The notes under the pieces were generated by a model, which saw only the letters and a list, made by a program, of their open reading frames with translations, was not told the DNA's origin and did not search any database. Below are positions 1 through 10,674 of a DNA stretch of 64,000 nt, in pieces. How positions within the stretch are numbered: the first letter of the stretch is position 1; each line of letters opens with the position of its first letter. The DNA is taken from the NCBI RefSeq assembly GCF_027625935.1, contig NZ_CP115300.1, positions 2,976,001 to 3,040,000 on the forward strand. Reading direction: 5' to 3'. Position numbers and translations under genes: made by a program. This DNA comes from Streptomyces camelliae. GTDB lineage: Bacteria > Actinomycetota > Actinomycetes > Streptomycetales > Streptomycetaceae.

Positions 1-475
1 CGACCGCCTTGCCGGCCTTGCCGGTCTTGGGGTCGATCGGGGTGAGGCTGTTGCCGAGGTCGTTGTTGACCCAGAGGGTCTTCAGGTCCCAGGACGGCAC
101 GACGTGCTGCGGCTGGCGGCCGACCGGGATCGTGTCGATGACCTTGTAGGTCGCGGGGTCGATGACGGTGACCGTGTTGGAGTTGGTGTTGGGGACGTAC
201 ACCCGGGACGGGAAGTCCTTGACGACCGGGGAGAGCTGGTTCGGCCGGTCGGCGGAGTAGAGGTCGGCCGGGTTCTCGACCGGGGGCATCCCGGGCAGCA
301 CGTCCACCCGGTCCGGGTTCTGGTTCACCCGCGGCTGGACCGGGGCCTTGCTGCCGACGGCGTTGTTCTCGGCGTTCCCCCCCTTCGAGGATCCGGAGCT
401 GCACGCGGACAGCAGCGTCAGGGCGGTGAGGGCGGCACCGGCGGCCAGCAGCCGGGCGGCTTTCGTGGTTCGCAT
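1..475 (-). CDS. YncE-like beta-propeller lipoprotein (C-terminus beyond window)
   Basis: The protein starts with ATG at 475 and runs off the left edge, so only about 158 N-terminal residues are visible. A basic n-region and hydrophobic stretch end in a lipobox (L-S-A-C, Cys25), which predicts a lipid-anchored protein outside the membrane. After a flexible linker come propeller blades with YncE-type repeats, for example VYVPNTNSNTVTVID and VNNDLGNSLTPID. Proteins of this family are seven-bladed propellers of unknown binding partner. The start codon overlaps the stop of the upstream deacetylase-like gene by one base (TGATG), so the two are very probably translationally coupled. Family assignment is good; the specific role is unknown. 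Confidence 0.75.
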   Translation of the reverse strand, partial: MRTTKAARLLAAGAALTALTLLSACSSGSSKGGNAENNAVGSKAPVQPRVNQNPDRVDVLPGMPPVENPADLYSADRPNQLSPVVKDFPSRVYVPNTNSNTVTVIDPATYKVIDTIPVGRQPQHVVPSWDLKTLWVNNDLGNSLTPIDPKTGKAGKAV

Positions 476-1293
476 CAGCTCAGCAGCTCCGTGGTGGTGA
501 CCGCGCGCAGTCCGCGGCGGTCGAGTTCGTGAAGGACGTCGGGCAGGGCGGCGACGGTGTCCGGGTACCCGAAGTGCATGCTCACCACCGATCCGTTCTT
601 CACCTCGGCGAGAACCTTGCGGGTGATGGCGGTGGCGCCCGGCCGGGTGTAGTCGAGCGAGTCGAGGTCGTACGACAGCACGTGCGGGTAGCCGGCCTCG
701 CGGGCGAGCCGGGCGACCAGCGGGGAGGCGGTGGGCGACCGGGAGGGGCGGAACCAGGTGCCGATCGATCCGGTGAGCCGCTTCAGCCGGTCCGCGCAGT
801 CGGTGATCTCCTTGCGGGCGTCGGCCTCGGCCATGCCGTTGATGGAGATGTGCCGCTGGGTGTGGTTGCCGAGGTCGTGACCGCCGTCGAGGATCCGCCG
901 GGCGACGTCGGGGTGTTCGTCCAGCCAGGTGCCGACGGCCAGCACGGTGAGATGGGCGCCGGCCTTCTCCGCCGCGCCGAGCAGGGAGTGCGCGATGCCC
1001 GGATCCCCCTGGCCGTGGAAGGTGAGGGCGACCTGGGCGCGGGTGCGCGGGCCGTGGGTGATCTGGGCGGGCAGGCCGGGATAGGCGCGGGGGGCGGGGG
1101 CCGCCTGGACGGCGGCCGGCGGATGGCCCTTGCCGTGGACGGCGGACGGGGACGGGGCGGGGGATGTGGGGTCCGGGGTGGTGGTCGGGCCCGCCTGGCC
1201 CGCACCGCAACCGGCGGCGAGCGCGCCGCCGGCGACGAGTCCGGCGCCCGCACGCAGCACCCCGCGTCGGTTGGTCGTGGTCACCCGCACCAT
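475..1293 (-). CDS. Polysaccharide deacetylase-like (NodB-fold) lipoprotein with altered metal motif
   Basis: This 272-residue protein has an N-terminus with twin arginines (R9-R10 before V-L) and a lipobox ending at Cys29, so it may be a Tat-exported lipoprotein. A Pro/Ala/Ser-rich linker follows, then a NodB-type domain from about residue 85. Motif 2 (GNHTQRH, His144 and His148) is present and would bind the metal. Motif 1, normally TFDDGP with catalytic and metal-binding aspartates, reads TFHGQGD at residues 91-97. The region expected to carry motif 3 reads FRPSRSP. In the family these enzymes remove N-acetyl groups from peptidoglycan or chitin; here hydrolytic activity is uncertain. It is the first gene of a coupled pair with the propeller lipoprotein. 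The ATG lacks a strong ribosome binding site, so a slightly later start is possible. Confidence 0.75.
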   Translation of the reverse strand: MVRVTTTNRRGVLRAGAGLVAGGALAAGCGAGQAGPTTTPDPTSPAPSPSAVHGKGHPPAAVQAAPAPRAYPGLPAQITHGPRTRAQVALTFHGQGDPGIAHSLLGAAEKAGAHLTVLAVGTWLDEHPDVARRILDGGHDLGNHTQRHISINGMAEADARKEITDCADRLKRLTGSIGTWFRPSRSPTASPLVARLAREAGYPHVLSYDLDSLDYTRPGATAITRKVLAEVKNGSVVSMHFGYPDTVAALPDVLHELDRRGLRAVTTTELLS

Positions 1294-1378
1294 TTAAGGC
1301 CGGGCAGGTAAGAAAACCGCCGATTGGCCCGTTTGAGGGAAGACTTCGGGTCGCGGTTGCGGCCACGCAGGCTGCTCG

Positions 1379-2041
1379 CTACCGGTCGGCAACCCTCATC
1401 TCGAACCATGTGGTCTTGCCGCGCGGCAGCAGGTCCACGCCCCACCGGTCCGACAGCTTGTCCACGAGGAACAGCCCGCGCCCGCTGACGTCCAGTTCCT
1501 GCACCGGCATCAGGCAGGGCAGCCCGCGCGAGGGATCGCGGACCTCCACCCGGATCCAGCCGGGGCGGCGGCGCATCCTCAGGCCGAAGACGCGGGCGCC
1601 GGTGTGCCGTACGGCGTTGCCGACCAGTTCCGACACGAGTAAGACGGTGTCCTCGGTGAGCTTGGGGGTCAGCCGCCAGGTGCGCAGGACGACGACCTGG
1701 GCGAGCCTGCGGGCGGTGGCCGCGGATTCCGGCCGGGACGGCAGCGGGACCTCCGCCTCCGTCGGGTTGCCGAACAGTTCGAGCGCTTTGAGCGCCTGTT
1801 CGTCCTCCACCCCGGGCGACCAGCGTGCCGCGGCCGCACGACTGTGTCCCCGTGGCTGTTCGATGCCCTCCAGCCCCGCCATGCCCCCATGATGGCGGCC
1901 CGGAGCCGTCTTGGGGGCCGTTCCGGAGGAATACGCCCCCCTCGCGCCCCCGCTTCGCGCCGAGCGACTGGCATATGCCGAGGGCATGCCAGAGGTCGAC
2001 GCACCCTCGTTGACCTGCGCGGAAGGCTCGGTTCCGGGCAA
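1379..2041 (-). CDS. ATP-binding regulatory protein (HATPase_c_2, anti-sigma-type kinase family)
   Basis: The 220-residue protein has a GHKL ATPase domain in its C-terminal 140 residues. The N-box reads LVSELVGNAVRHT, the G1 region EVRDPS and the G2 region DVSGRGLFLVDKL, all intact, so ATP binding is expected. The first 70 residues are basic, low-complexity and probably disordered. This is the large Streptomyces family of stand-alone RsbW/SpoIIAB-like proteins that pair with sigma factors, anti-anti-sigma factors or SpoIIE phosphatases; no such partner is adjacent. TTG at 2041 is preferred because GAGGGAG lies about 8 bases upstream; a shorter form beginning near 1880 would still contain the whole domain. 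Confidence 0.8.
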   Translation of the reverse strand: MPGTEPSAQVNEGASTSGMPSAYASRSARSGGARGAYSSGTAPKTAPGRHHGGMAGLEGIEQPRGHSRAAAARWSPGVEDEQALKALELFGNPTEAEVPLPSRPESAATARRLAQVVVLRTWRLTPKLTEDTVLLVSELVGNAVRHTGARVFGLRMRRRPGWIRVEVRDPSRGLPCLMPVQELDVSGRGLFLVDKLSDRWGVDLLPRGKTTWFEMRVADR

Positions 2042-2181
2042 TCGTCAGGCTCCCTCGACAGCACAGGCTTAAGGTTGCCCTAAGGCTCCCATAAACCGCC
2101 CCATCGAGGGACCCGGATGAGACGAGGCGTCAATTGCAAGGGGACCCGCGGGAGTTACGGCACACTTCACACCGCTGACGC

Positions 2182-2949
2182 TCAGCGGAACTTTGCCTTG
2201 CCCGGCCCCTCCTCCACGAAGCTGCGCATGCCGATCTCGCGGTCCTCGGTGGCGAACAGGCCCGCGAACCAGTTCCGCTCGACGGCGAGTCCGGTGTCGA
2301 TGTCGGTCTCCAGCCCCGTGTCGACCGCCTCCTTCGCGGCGCGCAGCGCGATCGCGGGGCCCTGGGCGAGCTTCGCGGCCCAGGCGTGCGCCTGCTCGTA
2401 CACCTCGGCGGCCGGCACGACCCGGTCCACCAGGCCGATCGCGAGGGCCTCGTCGGCCCTGACCTGACGGCCCGTGAAGATGAGGTCCTTGGCCTTGGAC
2501 GGGCCGATCAGCCGGGGCAGCCGCTGGGTGCCGCCGGCGCCCGGGATCAGGCCGAGCAGGATCTCGGGCTGGCCGAGCTTGGCGTTGTCGGCGGCGATGC
2601 GGAAGTCGGCGCACAGGGCCAGTTCGCAGCCGCCTCCGAGGGCGTAGCCGGTGACGGCCGCGACGACGGGCTTGGGGATGCGGGCCACGGCCGTGAAGGC
2701 GTCCTGGAGGCCGCGGGAGCGCAGGATCATCGCGGTGTGATCCATGTTCTGCATCTCCTTGATGTCCGCGCCCGCCGCGAACACCCGCTCACCGCCGTAG
2801 ATCACCACGGCGCGTACGTCGTCGCGGCGCGTGACCTCCTCGGCGAGCTCCTTGAGCCGGTCCTGGGTGGCGACGTCCAGCGCGTTCATCGGCGGACGGT
2901 CGAGGCGCAGGGTGCCGACGCCTTCGGCGACTTCGAGATTCACGGTCAT
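2182..2949 (-). CDS. Enoyl-CoA hydratase/isomerase family protein
   Basis: This is a 255-residue crotonase-fold enzyme, the usual family length. Oxyanion-hole segments are AAGADIKEM near residue 60 and GYALGGGCELAL near 105. The catalytic glutamate region (GQPEILLGLIPGAGGTQ) follows, and the trimer-forming C-terminal helices are present. It should act on short or medium enoyl-CoA thioesters in fatty acid beta-oxidation or a related CoA pathway in the cytoplasm; substrate cannot be read from sequence. It stands alone, between an upstream transpeptidase and a downstream regulatory ATPase on the same strand. The ATG start is clear. Confidence 0.88.
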   Translation of the reverse strand: MTVNLEVAEGVGTLRLDRPPMNALDVATQDRLKELAEEVTRRDDVRAVVIYGGERVFAAGADIKEMQNMDHTAMILRSRGLQDAFTAVARIPKPVVAAVTGYALGGGCELALCADFRIAADNAKLGQPEILLGLIPGAGGTQRLPRLIGPSKAKDLIFTGRQVRADEALAIGLVDRVVPAAEVYEQAHAWAAKLAQGPAIALRAAKEAVDTGLETDIDTGLAVERNWFAGLFATEDREIGMRSFVEEGPGKAKFR

Positions 2950-2977
2950 GCCCGCAGGTTAGCGGGGGTTAACGGGA

Positions 2978-3014
2978 ACGGGCCCGGTGCCGTAGGTCAC
3001 AGCACCGGGCCCGT
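2978..3014 (-). terminator. Hairpin terminator after the L,D-transpeptidase gene
   Basis: A perfect 13-bp GC-rich stem (ACGGGCCCGGTGC and its complement) with an 11-base loop lies 15 bases beyond the stop of the minus-strand transpeptidase gene. There is no strong T-tract, as is usual in Streptomyces. It separates that gene from the enoyl-CoA hydratase start 28 bases further on. Confidence 0.7.
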
Positions 3015-3028
3015 CGGCCGGAGAAAGG

Positions 3029-4273
3029 TCACTTCGTCCAGTCGGCCCACGACATGTTCCACCCGTTGAGCCCGTTGGCCGGGTCCACCGTGCGGTCGTT
3101 CGAGTGCTGGACCACGACCACGTCGCCGATGATCGAGTGGTTGAAGAACCAGGCCGCCGGCACGGAGCCGTCGTAGCCGCCGCGCACGTCTTCGAGGCCG
3201 ACGCAGCCGTGGCTGGCGTTGTAGTTGCCGAAGGCGTCGCCGCCCCAGTAGTTGCCGTGGATGAAGGTGCCGGAGGTGGTCAGGCGCATGGCGTGCGGGA
3301 CGTCCTTGATGTCGTACTCGCCGCCGTAGCCGACCGTCTCGCCGTTCATCCGGGTCACGGTGAGCTTCTCGCTGATGACCATCTGGCCGTTCCAGGTGTC
3401 GTAGCCGGGCTTGCCGGTGGTGACCGGGAGGGTCTTGATGACCTTGCCGTCCTGGGTGATCTTCATCGTGTGCTTCTTGGCGTCCACGATGGAGACCTGG
3501 TTGCGGCCGATGGTGAACTTGATCGTCTTGTGCTGCTCGCCGTAGACGCCGGAGCGGCCCTCGACGCCGTCGAGGTTGAGGTCGACGGTGACCTTCGTGC
3601 CTTCCTTCCAGTACTGCTCGGGGCGGAAGTCGAGACGGTCGTTGCCGAACCAGTGGCCCTCGACGTCCACCGCCGGCTGGGTCGTGATCCTGATGGCCTT
3701 CTCGACGGCCTTCGGGTTGGTGATGCCCCGGGTGAAGTTGACGGAGAACGGCATGCCGACGCCGACGGTGGAGCCGTCCTCGGGGGTGAAGTAGCCGAGG
3801 AAGGTGTTCTTCGGGGTCAGGGTGGTGAAGGTGGAGTCCTCGGCGGCCTCGCGGCCCTCGGAGTCCTTCGCGACCGCGTGCACCGTGTACTTGGTGGCGG
3901 CCGCCAGATGGACCGACGGCGTCCAGGACGTGCCCCCGCCGGTGAGGGTGCCGTCGACCTGTGTGCCCTTGGCGTCCTTGACGGTGACCTCGGTCAGCTT
4001 GCCCTGGGCGACGTCGACCTTCAGTGCGCCGCTCGTGTCCACGCCGGTGGCGCCGGACTTGGGCGCGATGGTGACGGCCGCCGTGGACTGCTGCTTGCCC
4101 TGCTGGGTGCTGGAGGCCTTGCCGTCACCGGAAGCGCCCGCGTCCTTGCCGCCACCCCCGCCGCCGCACGCGGCGAGCGTCAGCACCAGGGCACCGGATA
4201 TCAGCGCCCACCCCTTGCCCTTACGGCCCCGCCGCCCCACCGCCGACGCCCCCGATATTGGCCGCGCGTTCAA
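3029..4273 (-). CDS. L,D-transpeptidase lipoprotein (Ig-like domains plus YkuD)
   Basis: The enzyme should form 3-3 cross-links in peptidoglycan from outside the membrane. From the preferred TTG start at 4273 it has 414 residues: a basic n-region, a hydrophobic stretch and a lipobox ending at Cys36. A Gly/Ser linker, two bacterial Ig-like domains and a C-terminal YkuD domain follow. The catalytic block contains HGNYWGG and ASHGCVGLED, so the His and the nucleophilic Cys are present. TTG is chosen because GAGGGGAGA lies 5 bases upstream; the longer ATG form at 4333 has no comparable site and adds 20 residues before the signal. The C-terminus ends NGLNGWNMSWADW, a tail also seen in a relic 150 bp upstream. 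Confidence 0.88.
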   Translation of the reverse strand: MNARPISGASAVGRRGRKGKGWALISGALVLTLAACGGGGGGKDAGASGDGKASSTQQGKQQSTAAVTIAPKSGATGVDTSGALKVDVAQGKLTEVTVKDAKGTQVDGTLTGGGTSWTPSVHLAAATKYTVHAVAKDSEGREAAEDSTFTTLTPKNTFLGYFTPEDGSTVGVGMPFSVNFTRGITNPKAVEKAIRITTQPAVDVEGHWFGNDRLDFRPEQYWKEGTKVTVDLNLDGVEGRSGVYGEQHKTIKFTIGRNQVSIVDAKKHTMKITQDGKVIKTLPVTTGKPGYDTWNGQMVISEKLTVTRMNGETVGYGGEYDIKDVPHAMRLTTSGTFIHGNYWGGDAFGNYNASHGCVGLEDVRGGYDGSVPAAWFFNHSIIGDVVVVQHSNDRTVDPANGLNGWNMSWADWTK

Positions 4274-4727
4274 GTCGTCTCCCCTCGCGCCGGACCTGCT
4301 CAGGCCCGCTCCCCACCACACTTGTGCGCGCATATTAACCGCCTGGTTTTGAGCGGAGTGTCAGGTGAATGTCACCGTTCCGTCGCAAATTCCACCTGGA
4401 CCGGACGTTCCTCCCCCTGTTACTTCACCGCGCCGCCCGCTTCCCACTCCTGCCAGGTCACGTTCCAGCCGCCGAGGCCGTTGTCGGCGCGGCCCCCGCG
4501 CGCCGTGCGCGTCCGTGTACGTGCCGCACGCGGGACTCGACGAACCGGCCCGCCCGGGGGAAACGTGAGTGCGACGCACGCACTGGGCAGAAGAGAGGGA
4601 AGGACGACACGCTGGGGAGCCGCCGCGCCCGTGTGGGAGCCGTAGGGGCGCAGCCGTAGCGGAGGCCCGAAGGGCTGCTCCGGTACGGCGGACTGCGCCG
4701 CCCCTGGGTTGAAAGAGGGGCCGAGAG
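4274..4727. other. Divergent intergenic region between transpeptidase and glgX
   Basis: About 450 bases separate the two divergent starts. The first part has a locally AT-rich patch near 4330-4350 that may hold the transpeptidase promoter, though no clear -35/-10 pair was found. The middle holds the transpeptidase relic at 4420-4491. The final 200 bases contain only shadow frames and the glgX ribosome binding site (AGAGGGG). No RNA gene is evident. Confidence 0.6.
4420..4491 (-). pseudogene. C-terminal relic of a second L,D-transpeptidase gene
   Basis: Read on the minus strand, 23 codons ending in TAA encode RADNGLGGWNVTWQEWEAGG followed by AVK. This matches the extreme C-terminus of the neighbouring transpeptidase (ANGLNGWNMSWADWTK) in the spacing of N-G-L, G-W-N and the two following tryptophans. 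As I recall, Streptomyces transpeptidases of this family commonly end in DNGLGGWN with a W-x-x-W pattern. Upstream of 4491 the frame degenerates and no YkuD motif can be found in any frame, so only the tail survives. It most likely marks a former tandem copy that was largely deleted. Confidence 0.6.
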
Positions 4728-6977
<2,250 letters not shown>

Positions 6978-7002
6978 GTGACGGTGATCCGGCCGGCTTC
7001 GC

Positions 7003-7647
7003 TCAGCCCAGGATGCCCCGGTCGTACCCCACCGCCACCGCCGCCGCGCGGTCGTTGACGCCCAGTTTGGCGTAGAGGTGGGTGAGGTGGGTCTTGACCG
7101 TGGCCTCGCTGATGAAGAGTTCACGGGCGATCTCGCGGTTGGACGTGCCCCTGGCGACCAGGGCCAGGACCTCGCGTTCGCGGGCCGAGAGGGGTTCGCC
7201 CGCCGGAGTGCGGGGGGTACGGACCGCGTGGACCAGCCGGGAGGCGACCGCCGGGGAGAGGACCGTACGGCCCTCGGCGGCGGCGCGGACGGCGGTGAAC
7301 AGCTCGTCGCGCGGGGCGTCCTTGAGGAGGTAGCCGGTCGCGCCCGCCTCGATCGCGGGGAGGGTGTCGGAGTCGGTGTCGTAGGTGGTCAGGACCAGCA
7401 CCTTGGCGCGGGCGCCCCGGCCGGTGAGTTCGCGGATCGCGTCGACGCCCGAGCCGCCGGGCATCCGCAGGTCCATCAGGATCACGTCCGGGTCCAGGGC
7501 GGCGGCGCGGGCCACCGCCTCGACGCCGCTCGCGGCCTCCCCGAGCACCCGGAAGCCGGGCGCGGACTCGAACATGCCGCGCAGGCCGTCGCGGACGACT
7601 GGGTGGTCGTCGACGATCAGCAGGGAAATCACAGTCTCAGCGGTCAT
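7003..7647 (-). CDS. NarL/FixJ-family response regulator
   Basis: The 214-residue protein has a receiver domain (DD at 13-14, phospho-acceptor Asp59 in VILMDLRMPG, Lys in YLLKDA) and a C-terminal LuxR-type helix-turn-helix (LSAREREVLALVARGTSNRE). It should bind DNA when phosphorylated by the kinase encoded just upstream, whose stop it overlaps by 11 bases. It is the last gene of a four-gene unit with an ABC-2 exporter, so the exporter genes are the natural first target. A 12-bp palindrome upstream of that unit (10663-10674) is a candidate site. Confidence 0.9.
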   Translation of the reverse strand: MTAETVISLLIVDDHPVVRDGLRGMFESAPGFRVLGEAASGVEAVARAAALDPDVILMDLRMPGGSGVDAIRELTGRGARAKVLVLTTYDTDSDTLPAIEAGATGYLLKDAPRDELFTAVRAAAEGRTVLSPAVASRLVHAVRTPRTPAGEPLSAREREVLALVARGTSNREIARELFISEATVKTHLTHLYAKLGVNDRAAAVAVGYDRGILG

Positions 7648-8905
7648 CGCGCACCAACGGTACGCGAGCCGACAGCGCCGTGCCGTGCCCCGGTTCCGAC
7701 TCGATCGTCAGCGAGCCCGCGATGCGCTCGGCGCGGGCCCGCATCCCGTCCAGGCCGAAGCCTCCGGTACGGGTACGGGGCGGTACGGCGGCCGGGTCGA
7801 AGCCCGTGCCGTCGTCGCGGATGTCCAGCGTGACCTCGTCGCCCATGAAGGACAGGGTCACCCCGACGCGGGAGGCGCGGGCGTGCCGGGAGGCGTTGGA
7901 CAGGGCCTCCTGGGCGATGCGCAGCAGCGTCGCCGAGACCTCGTCGTGCAGCTGCTCGGCAGTGCCCGTGACGGTGAACTCGGCCCGTACACCCACCCGT
8001 TCACCCCATTCCCCGACCGTCTTCTTCAGCGCCTCGGGCAGCCCGTCGGCCGCGAGGGCCACCGGCGCCAGGTTGTGCACCGAGCGGCGGGCCTCGCCGA
8101 GGCTGTGCCGGGCCAGGGCCGAGGCGCGCTCCAGGTGGGTGCGGGCGGTGGTGAGATCGGGGGCGTTGGCCACGACCTGGAGCTGGGCGATGATCCCGGT
8201 CAGGCCCTGGGCGATGGTGTCGTGGATCTCGGCGGCGAGCCGGCGCCGCTCGTCGGCGACGCCCGCCTCCCTGGCCTGGACGAGGAGTTGGGCGTGCAGG
8301 GCCGCGTTCTCGTCCAAGGCCTGCTGCAACGCCGTGTTGGTGCGCTCCAGTTCGGCGATGGTGTCGGCCTGGACGACGGCGCGGGTCTGCTCCTGCAGGG
8401 CGTACCGGGTGAACACGGTGACCATGCCCATGTTGACGGCCAGGACGAGGAAGAAGCCGATCCAGAGGATCAGCCCGTGCGGCGGCCAGCCGCCGATCTC
8501 GCTGCCGGCCATGGTGACCGCGGTCAGGAGGAGACCGGGCATCACCAGTCGGCGCGGCAGTTCCCGGGCCGCGGTGTAGTAGCCGGTCACGGCGTAGAAG
8601 GCGAAGAACGGGTTGGCCCAGGTCAGCACGAAGGCGATGGCCCAGCGCAGCAAGAAGAGGCAGACACCGGTCCGGCTCGGGCCCGGCTGCTTCCGCTTCA
8701 CCCTTCCCCAGTACAGCTGCAGCACGACACCCGCGGGCACGAGAGCGGCGGAGACGATCTTCCCGGGCCCGTCCATGCCGGTCAGAGGGGCGGAGATGGC
8801 CGCCGCGACGACACCGACGGCCAGCAGCGCCCAGGGCCCCCACGCGTCGAAGGAGGCCCGAGGCTCCTGCTGCACGGCGTTCGTCATGCCCCCAGTGTCC
8901 GGCAC
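7637..8905 (-). CDS. Membrane sensor histidine kinase (DesK/HisKA_3 type)
   Basis: The 422-residue protein has an N-terminal block of about five or six hydrophobic helices (residues 20-165), a short coiled coil, a HisKA_3 domain with His228 in EIHDTIAQGLTG, and a HATPase domain with DIRDDGTGFD and GFGLDGMRARA. There is no sizeable extracellular sensor domain, so the signal is probably sensed within the membrane, as in kinases that guard drug or lipid exporters. The GTG at 8905 has GGGAG upstream; ATG at 8887 is an alternative. It lies 6 bases after the permease gene and overlaps the regulator gene. Confidence 0.88.
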   Translation of the reverse strand: MPDTGGMTNAVQQEPRASFDAWGPWALLAVGVVAAAISAPLTGMDGPGKIVSAALVPAGVVLQLYWGRVKRKQPGPSRTGVCLFLLRWAIAFVLTWANPFFAFYAVTGYYTAARELPRRLVMPGLLLTAVTMAGSEIGGWPPHGLILWIGFFLVLAVNMGMVTVFTRYALQEQTRAVVQADTIAELERTNTALQQALDENAALHAQLLVQAREAGVADERRRLAAEIHDTIAQGLTGIIAQLQVVANAPDLTTARTHLERASALARHSLGEARRSVHNLAPVALAADGLPEALKKTVGEWGERVGVRAEFTVTGTAEQLHDEVSATLLRIAQEALSNASRHARASRVGVTLSFMGDEVTLDIRDDGTGFDPAAVPPRTRTGGFGLDGMRARAERIAGSLTIESEPGHGTALSARVPLVRDDR

Positions 8906-8911
8906 GGCAGC

Positions 8912-9646
8912 TCACTCCCAGCGGAACCAGCGGCCGGCACCGGCGGTGAGCAGGACCGTCCACGCCGCGAGCACGCCCAGGTGCCCCCAGCCGGGCCAGT
9001 TCCCGGCGGCGGCCTGGTCCAGGGCACGGGCGGCCGCGCCGAACGGGGTCAGCTCGACCACCTGGGCCAGCGCGTGCGGCATGGACCGCACCGGGATCCA
9101 CACGCCCGCGCAGAACATCATCGGGAAGAACACCGCCGTGCCGATCGCGCCCGCGATCTTCGTGGTCCGGGACAGCGCCGAGACGACGGAGCCGAGGGCG
9201 AGCGCGGCCGCCGCCGCGAGCAGCAGGGCCAGCAGATAGCCGGCCGGCTGCCGGGGCAGCGTCACGCCGAAGGCGAGGCGGCCGACCGTGAGCACGAGCA
9301 GGGCCGAGGCCAGCGCGACCGCGCCCTGCACGGTCATCTGTGCCGACAGCAGGGCCGAGGGCCGTACCGGGGTGACGGCCATGCGGCGCAGGATGCCCCG
9401 TTCCCGGTAGCCGGTCAGGACCTGCGGCAGCGCCTGCGCCCCGGACATGATCAGGGCGATCAGCACGGCGATGGGCACGTAGGCGTCGACCGGCCGCAGC
9501 CCGCCCAGCGCCGTGTCGGCGTGCCGGAACGACGGGATGGAGCCGAGGATCGCCAGCAGCAGCGTCGGGAACAGGAAGATCCAGAAGACGGCACCCGGTT
9601 CGCGGCGGAACAGCCGGAACTCGGTGCGCAGGACGGCGGTGTTCAC
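8912..9646 (-). CDS. ABC-2 type exporter permease
   Basis: The 244-residue protein has six hydrophobic segments in the ABC-2 (DrrB-like) arrangement, starting with FRLFRREPGAVFWIFLFP, and a short charged C-terminus. It would pair with the ATPase encoded immediately upstream to export a drug, lipid or other small molecule. The GTG start overlaps the ATPase stop by four bases (GTGA). Substrate cannot be inferred. Confidence 0.88.
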   Translation of the reverse strand: MNTAVLRTEFRLFRREPGAVFWIFLFPTLLLAILGSIPSFRHADTALGGLRPVDAYVPIAVLIALIMSGAQALPQVLTGYRERGILRRMAVTPVRPSALLSAQMTVQGAVALASALLVLTVGRLAFGVTLPRQPAGYLLALLLAAAAALALGSVVSALSRTTKIAGAIGTAVFFPMMFCAGVWIPVRSMPHALAQVVELTPFGAAARALDQAAAGNWPGWGHLGVLAAWTVLLTAGAGRWFRWE

Positions 9647-10569
9647 GCGGCTTCCTCCGGGGTGCGGTTGTTGTCGTCGGTCAGGTCGAGGAACGCGTCG
9701 TCCAACGTGGCGTCGACGACGCGCAGCTGGCGGGCGGTGATGTGGTGGCGGGCGAGCAGGGTGATGACGGCGTCGACGGTCTCGTCGGTGCCGGACAGGG
9801 TGATCCGGCCGTCCTTGTACGCGACCGAGGCGAGCGCGGGCAGCGCGGCCAGGTCACGCTCGTCCAGCGGCGCGGACGGCGTGAAGCTGATGACGGTGGC
9901 GCCCGCCGAACGGCGGATGAGCCCGGCGGGGGTGTCCAGCGCGGCGATCCGCCCTTTGTCGATGACGGCGATCCGGTCGCACAGCCGCTGCGCCTCCTCC
10001 ATGAAGTGGGTGACGAGCAGCACGGTGACCCCGCTCGCGCGGACGTCCTCGATGAGCTGCCAGGTGTCGCGCCGGGCGCGCGGATCCAGGCCGGTGGTCA
10101 GCTCGTCCAGCACCACGACCCGGGGATCGCCGACGAGCGCCAGCGCGATGAACAGCCGCTGCTGCTGCCCGCCGGACAGCTTGCCGAACCGGGTGCCGAG
10201 CTTGTCGGTCAGGCCGAGCCGTTCGGCGAGGGGCCGCCAGTCGGCGGAACGTGGGTAGAAGGCCGCGTAGAGCTCCAGTGCCTCCCGGACGGTGAACTTG
10301 GCTTGGAGTTCGCTCTGCTGGAGCTGGGCGCCGAGCACCCGGGCGACCTTCTCGTGGTCGGCGACGGGGTCGTACCCGGTGACCCGGACCCGGCCGCCGT
10401 CGGGGACCCGCAGCCCCTCGACACACTCGACGGTGGTGGTCTTGCCGGCGCCGTTCGGGCCGAGGATCCCGAAGATCTCGCCCTCCTCGACGGCGAAGGA
10501 GACACCGTCGACCACGGCCCGGCCGCCGTACGACTTGCGCAGATCGGTGACTTCGATGACGGATGGCAT
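9643..10569 (-). CDS. ABC exporter ATP-binding protein (DrrA-like)
   Basis: The 308-residue protein has all nucleotide-binding motifs: Walker A GPNGAGKTT, signature LSGGQQQRL, Walker B VVVLDELTTGLD and H-loop LVTHFMEE. The C-terminal 80-residue extension is typical of DrrA-type ATPases. ATG at 10569 gives the conserved N-terminus MPSVIEVTDLRKSYGG; the open frame continues upstream but without family similarity. It is the first gene of the exporter/two-component unit, divergent from a half-transporter gene across 169 bp. The ribosome binding site is weak. Confidence 0.9.
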   Translation of the reverse strand: MPSVIEVTDLRKSYGGRAVVDGVSFAVEEGEIFGILGPNGAGKTTTVECVEGLRVPDGGRVRVTGYDPVADHEKVARVLGAQLQQSELQAKFTVREALELYAAFYPRSADWRPLAERLGLTDKLGTRFGKLSGGQQQRLFIALALVGDPRVVVLDELTTGLDPRARRDTWQLIEDVRASGVTVLLVTHFMEEAQRLCDRIAVIDKGRIAALDTPAGLIRRSAGATVISFTPSAPLDERDLAALPALASVAYKDGRITLSGTDETVDAVITLLARHHITARQLRVVDATLDDAFLDLTDDNNRTPEEAA

Positions 10570-10662
10570 GCTTCGAGAATCCCGGTCGGACGGGGTCCGC
10601 CACATCGGCCGGCCCGCTCGAAGCCGCATCAGCCGATCGGTTGATACCGCCCTACGACCTCG

Positions 10663-10674
10663 GGTCCTAGGACC
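10663..10674. promoter_or_regulatory. 12-bp perfect palindrome between divergent ABC transporter units
   Basis: GGTCCTAGGACC is a perfect palindrome about 95 bp upstream of the DrrA-like gene and 65 bp upstream of the half-transporter gene. Its place between an exporter operon that encodes its own response regulator and another exporter makes it a reasonable operator candidate. No promoter hexamers could be fixed around it. Confidence 0.3.

Noticed and set aside
2068..2084. CTTAAGG-TTG-CCCTAAG as an iron box (DmdR/DtxR site)
   Set aside because: Core matches are only about 9 of 15 to the actinobacterial iron box, and the downstream gene is a regulatory ATPase with no link to iron.
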